Source: Gonium pectorale
Lineage: Eukaryota; Chlorophyta; Chlorophyceae; Chlamydomonadales; Volvocaceae
Length of the DNA stretch: 64,000 nucleotides
Direction of reading: 5' to 3'
Assembly: GCA_001584585.1 (NCBI GenBank)
Contig: LSYV01000006.1
Location: 1,299,113 to 1,363,112 of the forward strand
Positions 50,301-62,300 of the stretch are shown one piece after another (position 1 is the first letter of the stretch; each line of letters opens with the position of its first letter). Below the pieces are notes generated by a model. It had not been told where the DNA came from, searched no databases, and was given only the letters and a program-made list of their open reading frames with translations. A program made the translations under genes and the position numbers.

Positions 50301-53300
50301 GAGGGCGGGATGAGCTCATCCAAGCATCGCAAGGCTCCTGCCACACTGCGCCTAGTGGTTTGTAAGCATACGCCTGCGCATAGAATGCCGACCGGCGCGG
50401 TGCGTGCGCGGGGCCAAGCACTGCCCCTCTCAGCCTCTCCTGGCCTCCCAACGTCGTCACCGTCACCCAACCTCCCTACCCACCTGCCGCCCACAGCCGC
50501 CTGCGGACGGCCCTCGGAGTGGTGTACCGAGCCGGGTGACTCGCTGCAACTGTACGACTGTGTGAGTACGGTGCACCGGTTTGCTGTCAGCGAATGTGTG
50601 GTGCATTAGATGCAATCGTGGGTAAGGCGCGCGCCGCGTCGTGGGAGGAACGCCAGATAACGGGCCGCCAGCCCTCTAGCCCACCATTGGCGCTGTCCCA
50701 ACTGCCTCGACTGCCGTACGTAGGACATTGACGGTACGACTGACTGGGTGTGCATCAGTGCGTCGGGCAACCGCGGCGTCATCCTCTCCTCTTTGGGCTG
50801 CCAGTCCACCGACGACGCCACCGGGTGGCCGTACGCCAGCATGTCGGTCTGCCCCGGGTTGTTCAGTAAGTCCTGATGGGCCTGACCGTCGTCCGGCCCC
50901 TCCTGCCCCGGTGGTTAAAATTGCTTCGAGCTACTTGCTTGGCCCAGTCGGGGTACCCTGCTGTCGGCGGGGCCACTCGCCGGCGTAAATTGCCATGTAT
51001 CTGCACCTCCCAACATTAGCTCAACTATGGCCGAACATACAGACCGCGGCGTCGCCTGTCCCGCCCGTTGTGCAGGGTAAGAAAGTCAGCGCGCGAGTCG
51101 CAATGGGTGTTTATTTTACTGGTGTCCGTTTACGAACTTTCCCACCCCGGCCCCCTCCCTCTCCCCCGGCCCTGCTGCTCTTTCGCAGCTCCCCCGCCGC
51201 CACCTTCCCCACCGTCCCCGCCGTGTGAGTCGAGTGTCGGTTTGGTATGGGCGGGGTTCGAGCACGTGCCCTGTCCTACATGTCGTACAAGCACCTGCGC
51301 GCGGCACCGCTCGCCTGCTTCATCCTCAGCGGCGGTGCACCACTGCGCCTCCTCCAGCGTGCGCGCATCTTACTTGGCAGTCTCGTGCAATCATGTCAAC
51401 TCCGTTCACCATCTTACTCGGCCTCGCCCATCCGCTGCAGTGCCGCCATCACCACAGCCGTCGCCGCAGCCTCCCACACCGCCATCACCATTGCCACGTA
51501 AGCCATGCGAGCCCCGACTGCCGTACCTAGCTGGCTGGATGTACGGAGCCATGAACGGGTGCAGACCACGATTTCTCACCTATTGCCCAGTACCCAGGCG
51601 TCAGGGGATTCTAAGAGGCAGATGCACGTTTTGCTATGCCGTGGCTGGTACATACATTTCCCATGTGTCATTTGTGCTTTGCATCTGGGCCAAGGTCGGC
51701 GCCTTCCTTTTGTTGACAGCCGCCCATCCCGGCATACCCCTCCTGTATCCCCTGGACCACGGCTTCATGTCAACAGCTGCTCCTCCGCCAAGTGAGTATG
51801 ATCCCACTCTTCGCGTGCGCGCATGGTGTGGTGTGGTGATGCACGGGCTATCACGGGCTGAAACTGTCGCGTTTCCCGCTCAGTCGGGCTACGCGTGCAG
51901 GGTGAGGCCTAGCACATGGTGCCAGCTGCATGAAGCGTGGGCCGTGGGAGCTTGGAGCGCTCGGCTCGCACACACGTACGCATATATGCACCACGCAGGG
52001 CGGGGCATGCATGCCCCGGCACTGTTGCGCAACAGTCATTGACAGGTGGCGCGCGCACACGGCATTGTGCGTCGTGGTCTGTGGGGCGGTGGGCCCACGT
52101 GGCGCACAGCCGCCGGGCGTAGGGCGGATAAACGAGTCGGGGGCGCTGAGCGTGTGTCGTGCCACGGCGGCGATGGTGGACGGTTGCCATGTATGAGGCT
52201 GGTGGATGCACCGCTTACTACGCATGTCTCACCTCATCGCCTCTGCTTCCCATCTGTCAGGTCCCGCCCCTCCACGTCCGCGGCCTCCGCCTCCCTCTCC
52301 CCCTCCACCTCCACGTGAGTCGCAACCCCGGGTACGGCGGGAACCCCCAGGGGCCCTCTTCGCGGGCTACGTACCGCTCCAGTTTAGCAGCCCAAGCTCA
52401 AGGCATGGCAAGATGGCATGGGGGTACACACGGTTCCTCCCCAAACTGTGACCGGTGGCGGTCTGCGCCAAACTACGCTGCATATGGACGCGGCCATACC
52501 TACCTCGAGCGACTTGCTCGTCATCTGGCAACTCGCCACCCCTGTGCATTACCCGCCAAGCCCCTCCCCCCCGCCGCCACCGCAGCGACCTGCACCAAGC
52601 CATATTATTGGTGCTCGCACAGTGGCTCCAACCTCCAGACGTTTGACTGCAACGGGTAAGTACTTATGTCGTTGCGCCGGCTGTTTGGCGGTTGAAGAAT
52701 GGTTGGCGGCTGCACACTGGTTGCACTTGTTCCGACCTCGTCGATGTGACCAGACTTCGGATTTGTCGCATTTGCGCGGGCGGGAGGCAAGTCCTTGGGC
52801 TACCGCGAGATCGGAATGCGTGCATTCTATACGTGGCTGCAGCAGGCGACAGTGTCATAAGGCACCGCGAGTGAACGCACGCTCAGCCCTTGGTAGATGG
52901 CCAACCTAAGCGATTGGGTGAAGCCCGTTGGGAGTCGCTAATCGCCCTTGACCGCGCACAGTCGTCAGTCGCGCGCCTCCGGGCAGACTGACCAACCCCT
53001 TGCGCCAATACCACGTGCTCCCACGTGCTCCCAGCGCGCCCAGCATCATTACAAGCACACTTGCGTGCAGGCCAGCTGCCGACGCCAACGTGACAACTGC
53101 CAACGCGCCAACCGCCAACGTGCCAACCGCCATGCTTGCTTGCCTAACCGCTCACGTGCGCGCCGCATCGATCAACGCGCAGGGACGGCTCCCTTGACTG
53201 GGTCTGCACCGACACTCAGGGCAAAAGGGGCATCATCCTGTCTCCAAGCTGCAATTCCAGCGACGCCGCGACCGGATGGCCCAGCGTGTCCATCAGCTTG

Positions 53301-56300
53301 TGCGCCGGACTACTGAGTAAGTGCGGCTGATGTGCAAGCCAGCCAGTAGGCGCCTATCTAGCACCCGACGTATCGTACAGGACAGACGCACATGCCTAGC
53401 GTCAAGTTTTGCACCGTCGGCTGGGATCACTCGCGGTGCGTATGCCTGTGTTGGCGGGCCATGTGTGTGTGTGTGCTTAGGACCACCCGTAGGCTGTGGG
53501 GTCAGTGCATGGTGCACGACCCGGCAGATCGTCACATGCATGGGGTTGCGGGTGTGTGCCCTTCCTTGTGTGCTCTCTCTGGAGCTGACTGGGTGCGTCC
53601 GATTGTATGCCCTACTGGAGCTTAGTACTTTGGTGTGCCCGAGAGCGTGCCCTCCTGGTGCTGACTGGGGTGCGCGGCCTTTGCATCAGCTGCTGCGGCG
53701 ATGCTATGCCTATGCGCCGCCGACACCGTGCGCATTCTGATTGGGACGCGAGAAGTTGAGAGTGGGTGCCCTAGCTGCCCCTACCTGCACGCCCGTTGGA
53801 TATGACAGCGGGCGCCGTAGCGTGTTGGAGGCCGCACCCTCGGAGGTACAGTTGGGCCCATCCTTTTACTCATCTCAACCTACCCGCCCAATCCCGTGCG
53901 CCTGTCCCTACGGTGTACCGTGCCCCTCCGACCCCGCCGCCATCCTTCCGACAGCACCCCCGTCACCTCCAGGTGGGTTTAAGGCTCCCGCGTTGGCTCC
54001 GTCGTGATACGCAAACGTGCTGCCGCGCGTGTCGCGTCACAGCCAGAACGGACCGAGCGTGAACGCCTAGTGCACCACCTCGCATTCCTGTGCTGACCGT
54101 AAGCGTCCCAGTGCCCGTCGCACGCCTGACTGACCCAGGGCTGAGCGGAACATGATTCCATGCTTCGTGCATGCACGGCGTTGCTTGCGTGTCGTACGCC
54201 TGTACAGCGGGCGCACCTGCCGCAGGGCAGCCCAGGGTTGGGCCCCTATCTGCGTGACACTGTGCGAGTCGGGGCTCTGGCGCTCGGATAGGTAGACCGT
54301 TGGGGGTATGTGCGGATGCCAAGCAACGAGTGTCGCCTCGCTCCTCCCCTCCTCCCAACAGCGCCGCCCCCGCCGCCGCCCTCGCCCGCGCCACCACGTG
54401 AGTCGCAGCGTTGGGTCCCGGTGGGGTCATGCAAACCGGTTCGCATCGTTCGAAGCCGCGTCGTTGGCTTCTTCGCCGTGAAGCCAGCACAGTAACCGGA
54501 CACGACAGGCCGTCGGCCTCACGAGCTGGGGTCCGTCCTCATTTGCATGCTCCGTCTGCTGCCATGACGCATGTGCGCGTTTGTTGCCATGACGCACTCC
54601 GTCGTGCTGTCGTACATCATGTGCTGTCGGACATCATAGCCCTCAGTAGACCCCGTGAGGCAGTGGGCGGGCGGACAGAGGACGCTGCAAAATAGGCTCA
54701 CCCCATGGCCACTGCAGCACGGAGCCCAGAGCAATGCCGAAGCAAACACCATAACATGCCGACCGACGCTGTGGGGCCAAGCACTGTTCCTCCGTCTTTG
54801 TTCCTGCCTCCGAACAATCGTCCCCCAACCTCCCTAACCGTCTCCCTAACCGTCCGCCAACCTCGCCTGCCGTCCACAGCCGCCTGCGGACGGCCCTCGG
54901 GGTGGTGCACCGAGTCCGGTGCCATGGTGCAACTGTACGACTGTGTGAGTACGGCGCACATGTTTCTCGTCAGCGTACGGAGCTTGCTTGTGATATATAC
55001 GCTCATCCCGGACAACTAGGGGATCCCTACATCACCGCACCCAGTGTCTCTGTGCGGGTGACTGACAGATAAACACCGGCCTGCACGCCCGAACGCCCTC
55101 CAGCCCACCAACGGCGCTGCTGCCACTACACTGCTGTACGCTTACGCTTACAAGGCCCCAACTGCCCCAACCGCTGTACGAACATAGGACATTGACGGTA
55201 CGACGGACTGGGTGTGCATCGGTGCGTTGTCGGGCAACCGCGGCGTCATCCTCTCCTCTTTGGGCTGCCAGTCCACCGACAACGCCACCGGATGGCCGTA
55301 CGCCAGCATGTCGGTCTGCCCCGGGTTGTTCAGTAAGTGCCGGTGCGTGCGTGGGCCTGACCGTCCGGCCCCTCCTGCCCCTCTCCCATTGTCAAGCTGC
55401 TGCCAGCTACCCGCTTGACCTTGTCGGGGGACCCTGTCGGGGCCATCGGGGCCACCCGTCCTGCTGTCGGGGCCACTCATTCTCGTAATAATGCAGGCAC
55501 TTCCAACTGCCTGCCGCACAGCCCGCGGCCTTGCCTGTCCGGCCCGGCGAGCGGTTCAGTAAAGCCGGCGCGCCTGGTTGGGTGTGTTGGCGTCATGACG
55601 CCAGCCTTACACACCCAATGATCATCCGACCAACCTGCGTACCTCCATCCGACTCCCTCCCTCTTCCCCGGCCCCGCTACGTGCCCTACCGCAGCTCCCC
55701 CGCCGCCACCTTCCCCGCCGCCCCCGCCGTGTAAGTGACTCGCCGGTTGTTACATTGCATAGGGTCAGTAGGACTAAGTCTTGCCGTACCCGTAGGCCTA
55801 GGCCGCCGTACATGTTGCATGGCTTCCAGCCGGCGCGAAAGGCATATTGTGCACGGCACACAGGAAGGCCACAAATTCACGAGCGGGCAAGCACCTGCGC
55901 TGCACGCCTGATCTCCAGCGACGATGCACCACTACTGCAGCTCATCCGGCGGCGGGTGCGCATCTGCGCAGCCTTGTGCAAACATGTCAGCTCCGCTCGC
56001 ATCGCCTGGATTTGCCGCGCTCCTCCGCCGCTGCAGTGCCGCCGTCGCCAGGCCCGTCGCCGCCGCCTTCGCCTCCTCCAAGGCCGCCGCCTCCACCGCC
56101 ACGTAAGTCACGCGAGCAGATGCGGATATAGCTGACCCGGAGACTGTGCAGATCACTGTACTGCCGCATACAATGCGTGTCGTATCGTACCAGACATGCA
56201 TGGTGCAGCCCCTATGAGCGAAAGGCCAAGTGTATATTGCTGTTCGTAAGCAAGCAGCTGATCGCGTGTCATCGCGCTGCCTGGTCGGCCTTCATTGCCT

Positions 56301-59300
56301 CGAGGTCTTGCCTTGTGCATGCGGCTCCCTCTGCCTTTGAGCAGCACCGACCCGCCGGGTCGGCATGACTGCCGTGCGAGATGCTGTCTAGTTGCAAGCA
56401 AGGGACGGGCTGGCCGTAATCCTCGTTCACCCCGCTCGCGCACGCAAAGGCCAGTTCACCCCGCCCGCGCCCGCGGAGTAACCCCTACGTACATACGCCT
56501 CCTGGCGAGCAGTCGCAGCCATGCCCCTCCGCCCTGCATCCACGCCCCGCCTTCCTCGCTCGGCGCTGCCGTCACGTTGCGCCACGCCCGTAGCAACCAC
56601 TGCCAGCGCCGACCGTTAGTTGTACCTCCCTCCTCCGGAGCCGCTGGCTCACTTAACCCGTACATACCTGCATCACATCTCTGCCCCCGCCCCTGCCCCA
56701 TCCCCCCGCCCCTGCCCCATCCCCCCGCCCCTGCCCCATCCCCCCGCCCCTGCCCGCCCCCCCCAACTGGATGCGTCGCAGCCACCTGCCGTGCGGCCTT
56801 GGGGTGGTGCATTGATGTCGGGAGCACGCTGCAAACGTACGACTGTGTGAGTACTTTAGTACGTTCGGCACATACGGTCCGTCCTCGGCCTTTCTACCGT
56901 ATGGTTACATACATGCAGCTGCTATGTTGGCACCTCCGTGCATTGTTGGGATTGGGCCTTGACTCACACATCAATACGGCTGTACGGCTGTACGGGGCAT
57001 GCATGCATGCGGGCACGACTGGGTGCGACGGTGCGCTGCTGCCCGCCGTACGCCGTACCTCATCGATCGTCCCCTCATAGTTTCTCCGCCGAGCGTACAG
57101 CCTGCCTGGAGCCAGCAGGTCTTGGGGCCAGCCGTATGTATGCACTTGGGTTTCCAAGCCCCCGGTTTGCCGCCGTGCGAACCCAATGACCGCGCATCGT
57201 ACGTACGCAACTAGGTCTGGACGTTATAACTGACAAGACCATCTTTAATAATGTGTTTGCAACCAGCCTGCTCGCTTCCCGGCCGCATCCTGTCTGCTGC
57301 GTGCGTTCATTCGTGTGCCCTCGCCGCTGCGATGTATGCCGCCGTGCCTCAGGACAACGACGGTATCATGGACTGGGTGTGCACCGACGCGGCGGGCCGC
57401 CGCGGCGTCGTCCGGTCATCAAAGGGGTGTGCGTCCGACGATGCGAGCACCGGTTGGCCCAACGCCGACCCCAAGCTGTGTCCCAGGCTGCTGAGTGAGT
57501 CCGGGACGTCATTCGCGGCCCCAAACTCGTCCATGGCCGTCACGCAGTGCCCAGAGGGGAGGCGGGCCTGCGACCTGCTGTGGCGGTTGGGTGGCGGTTG
57601 GGGGCAGGACCTGCATTGCCGCGCCCTTACCCCGCCCTTACCCCGCCCACACGCACATGTTCCCGCCCGCGGCCTATATATCCGTGGCAACGCGGCATCT
57701 GGCAAAGCCTGCTCGGCCCGGCGAGCCTAGAGGGTCCCCGGCGGCGCCGGCGCCGCACCCCTGTCCGTCCATTCGCTGCGTGCCTGTATAACTGTATACC
57801 CCATATAGTGTAACTCATCCCGTTCCCCCAGCGCCATGGCCTTTTCCGTTGCACTTCTCCCTCTGTCGACGTATGTATTTGCCGCCCGCGCTGCCCTCGC
57901 AGCTCCCCCACCGTTGCCCCCGGCGCCGCCCACTGTGCCGCCCTCGCCGCCGCCCTCGCCGCTGCCACCGTCGCCGCCCTCTCCACCGCCGCCGTCGCCC
58001 CAGCCGCGACCACCGCCGTCGCCGCCGGCGTTGCGTAAGCCATGAGCACGCTCACATTGAGTGCGCGTGTGTTTGCCAGGGTGGGGTTCCATTGGAGATA
58101 GACCCGACGACGGCGGTTCGATCCCGGCAATGGCGCTGGACATATCGACGTGTGCTCTCTACCATCTGGATAGATGCAACCGAGGAGCGGTAGTTGTGAC
58201 GTCCCGCCGAGCGACTACCTCCCCGCGTGGAGGTCGGAATGCAGCGCTACAGCAGTCTTGTGCGTGCGGCTGCTTACCCGCCGCAGCAGCCCGCGCACTA
58301 CCTGTCACCCCCACTTGAAGGATCCGAGACACTAACTCCCAAACCATTGCCCTCTCGCCCGCCCCCTCCCCCTCCACAGCTACATGCAAACGGGACTCAT
58401 GGTGGTGCTCGACTGCTACGCTTTACGCATACGATTGCGTGAGTACGGCACAGGTGGTACCCGTTTCGTCATCCCATGAGGGGTAGCAGTCGCCTTTGCC
58501 CCCACGGCCCCATGTATGCATGCGCGGAACTGAAGGGAGGGGTGGCCATGTCAGGGGGGGCCATGTCAGGGGGGGGGCGATGGTCAGGGGGGCCGAGTGT
58601 CAGGGGGGCCAGTGTCAGGGGTGGCCGATGTCGAGGGGGCCAGTCGTCGAGGGGTGGCCATGTCAGGGGTGGCCATGGTCAGGGGGGCCNNNNNNNNNNN
58701 NNNNNNNNNATGTCAGGGGGGGGCCATGTCAGGGGTGGCCATGTCAGGGGGGGGCCATGTCAGGGGTGGCCATGTCAGGGGTGGCCATGTCAGGGGTGGC
58801 CATGTCAGGGGTGGCCATGTCAGGGGTGGCCATGTCAGGATGGGGGGAGCGAATGAAGCAGCCTTGCTACGGTATTTTCCCAGGGACGGGTTTAGGAACC
58901 CGCCGAATCGCCCCGGCCCTCAGCGCCGCAGGAGTTTGATGGGGCAGGCATTTTGGGGCACTCCAATTCGGGCGCCCTGATTGGGCGCCCGGCCCCTCAG
59001 TCACAAAACCGCGTAATTGGCCCCTACGGTAAACAGCCTGAGAACGGGTCCTGTTTAACTGGCCGAATTGAGATAGCAAGGCTCCGGGCCCAGGCTCCAG
59101 GCCCCGGGCGAGATGGGGAAGTGTGTCGTCAATAAACACCATGGTTGGTATGGTGAGGCACTTTCAGATATCACGTACTGCAAGAAAGCAATCCAAATAG
59201 CTAGTAGCTAGCTTACTTAGTTTATTCCCTGGCCGCAGGTAGGATATAAACGCAACGCGGGCTGCGCATGTATGTAGCCCCATATCTGTCTGCGCGTGTG

Positions 59301-62300
59301 CAAGCCCTCTCTCATTGTATATGCTCTCCGCCGCAGGACGGCGACGGTACGCTCGACTGGGTGTGCGTCGACACAGCTAACCGCAACCAGGGCGTCATCC
59401 TTTCCTCCGAGGGATGCCTGTCTTCCAACTCTGCAACCGGCTGGCCGAGCGCTCCCATATCCCGCTGCCCCGGCATGCTGGGTGAGTGAGCAAGCGGAGC
59501 GGGGCCGTTACATGGACCACCACCCTTCACTGCAAGCAGTATATATGGCGCGCACTCAATGCAATCCGAGACGATGTCAGGCGCTGGCGCGTACGTGTCT
59601 GTTATGTGTATGGGTGTGATGCAGACCAAGCTCATGGTACGGGCTTGACCGGCCCGCGCCGTGCACATCCGCATCCTAACTGGATGGTGGCCCACACACA
59701 ACCATTGACGCTCCGACGGCCGGCCAACCGGTGGCTGGTCGATGCTTGCCGATCTCAGTCTTCTCCGTACGCCTGTCTCTCTTCAGCCTTGACCCGTACG
59801 TGCCTTCATGGACTATTGTGCCTTGCTTAACACATGTCCCCCTCCCCGTGTCGCTCTCCGCAGCACCCTCACCGCCGCCTAAGCCTCCTAAGCCGCCCTC
59901 GCCATCACGTGCGTCGTGCCGTGCGGGGCGGGATGGGGCCCGACCGTGCGTTCACGTATGGAATTGACTGCCGACGCTCGTACGGTTGCAAGACTTCTCC
60001 GCGAAGCGGCTCGCCCGCCGGCCCCGTTAATAGCGTCAAGCGCGCACTGTTGTTTAACCGCTGTTGCTTAACGTTAATGTGCCTGTTACACCAGTCTGTC
60101 ATGGAAGCAAATGCACGTACACTCCCCTCCCGTACCCGTCTGCAGCGCCATCCCCTCCGCCCCCTCGTCCGCCCCCGCGGCCGCCGCCTCGGTCTCCGCC
60201 GCCCCCGCGGCCGCCACTCGCCCCCGCCGCCATCTCCGCCGCCCCCGCGGCTCGCCGCCACGCCCGCCGCCGTCTCCGCCACCCCCGCGGCCGCCACCGC
60301 GCCCGCCGCCTTTCCGCCACCCCGCCGCCACTCTCCGCCACCGCGCCCGCCGCCATCTCCGCCACCCCCGCGGCCGCCGCCACTTCCCCCGCTGCCGTCG
60401 CCGCCTTCCCCAAGCGCGCCGCCGCCCTTGTCGCTGTCTTCACCTTTGTCACCTATGCTGATCACACTGCCGCTACCCCCACCGGCGCCGCCACGTAAGA
60501 CACCATCGCCGAGCGCGTCTCAGCATGGGCTGAACCGGTTGCCGAGCGCACTGCAAACCTTATCCTGGCAAAACGACACACGGGCCGCACAGCCTCGCCC
60601 AGTAGCCCCTGTGGCGTCGTAGTGACTTCTGTGTCTGTACGGCACCTCTCCCCGCGCGGCCGGTCGCCCCGAATCCATGTTTGCGTTCACGGAGGTGGAT
60701 TGATTGATATCTGTGGGCCCCAAGACATATCCTGTCGGCCTCCCGTGGGGGTATAGGGTTGTCAAGATGTGTGTTTGTGGGTAGGCCGACGCACGAGTAC
60801 CTGTTTCGGTCTTCCTAACACAGGCTAAACTGCGTTTGGTCTCTTTCCCCGCAGCGCCGACGTCGACCTTGCTGCCGCCCCTGCCGTCGCCATCGCCGCC
60901 GACACCGTCTCCTCCACCTTTGCTGGCAAAGCAAGGTAAACCATGTGTCCATACGGTTCGCGCCGCAGCTAAAGGGGGCCTCTCTTCTTGGATTGATGGT
61001 GGGATCGCGGCGTAGCACCTCTTGGGGCGCAACCGCAGCGCGTTGGGGGCCATAGCCTCGCCACCCGACGTGCAGTGAATGACGCAACGCACACAGCGCA
61101 TACCCCGTGTGTGATGTACTCTGTCTCCCTCTCATGTAACACCAATGTACGGCAACGCCCTACCTATCTGCAACCCCCGCCGACAGCCGCATGCGACCGG
61201 CCGAGCTGGTGGTGCACCCACGCTGGGTCCACGCTCCGTTCGTACGACTGCGACAAAGGTGCGGCATGTCTATCCGCGCGTTGACCGTGTCTTTCTGCAG
61301 GGCACAACATGACATATGCATTGCAGTAGCGGACTTGCAGTCCGCCCCTGCCCTGACTGCGATGTCAGCCGGCATTTACCCGCCCGCCGCCTCCGCTACC
61401 TCCCGCCCCTTGTGCAGACGGCACCACCGACTGGGTGTGCACCGACGACACGGGTCGCCGCGGCATCATCCGCTCCTCTAACGGATGCCAGTCGAGTGAC
61501 GCAGGCACGGGATGGCCCAGCGTCGCCATCTCGGTTTGCCCCGACCTTCTTAGTGAGTCCCTCACCAGCCTGCATGCCTGGTACCGTGCGTGACCGTGCA
61601 TAGCGTCTTCTTATATATCGCAGTGGTGGGTCAGCCCGCAGGCAGGCAGGCAAGCAAGGGGAGAAGTCGCATAACAATATGGAGCGAGCGAAGTCACGTA
61701 TGCACAGACGTGCCCTGTGAAGGAGCTGGTGAACAGATGCCCGGGACCCGAATGAGCACCGTTTCTGAGACTTCTGAAACTAATCAAAAGACGTTTGACT
61801 CCCTCCCTCGCAGCGCCGCCGTTACCCCCGCCGAAGCCATCGCCGCCGCCGTCGCCCTCGCCGTCGCCGCTGCCGCCCTCGCCCCGGCCGCCGACCCCTC
61901 GTCCTCCCTCACCGCAGCCGCCACGTGAGCCCTGTTTCTTGCTTGTGTAGAGGACGCCACATGCAGCAAAGGGGCCCATCCTTCCTTAATGATGGGGTAA
62001 TTGGGTAGCACTTCTCGGTATGCAACGTCGCTCGTGTGCGAGGGCATGCCCCGTCCCGCTCTGCAATCGCCATGCGGAGAGCACGGTTTTCGGGCTCGAG
62101 GCACTGTACTGATGCGCGGTACGGAATGAAACGTACGGCGGCACCTACCCTTGGGTGGCGCCCATGTATCACCGTACGGTTCTCGGCGCCGGCCGTGTCC
62201 ATGCACGGTGGACGCAGCAGTTGTGCACATGTTGTCGTACAGCGCTGGCCTTGCCGTACGGTACCCGTAGCGCCACTTCGTGCTGAATTGTATAGTTGGC

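Larger units (their letters stand above)
58380..59481 (+). other. Cys module 8 (intron type II)
   Basis: Exons 58380-58438 and 59337-59481. Half A is two residues shorter ([14 protein letters not shown]); half B is [10 protein letters not shown] ... [12 protein letters not shown] ... CPGML. The loop DCDGDGTLD is the best acidic loop in the array. The intron between halves is about 900 nt and holds a minisatellite and an N gap. Confidence 0.85.

Noticed and set aside
58476..58980. Gly-rich MSGG-type frames
   Set aside because: They are produced by the 16-bp minisatellite and the N gap, inside the module 8 intron.
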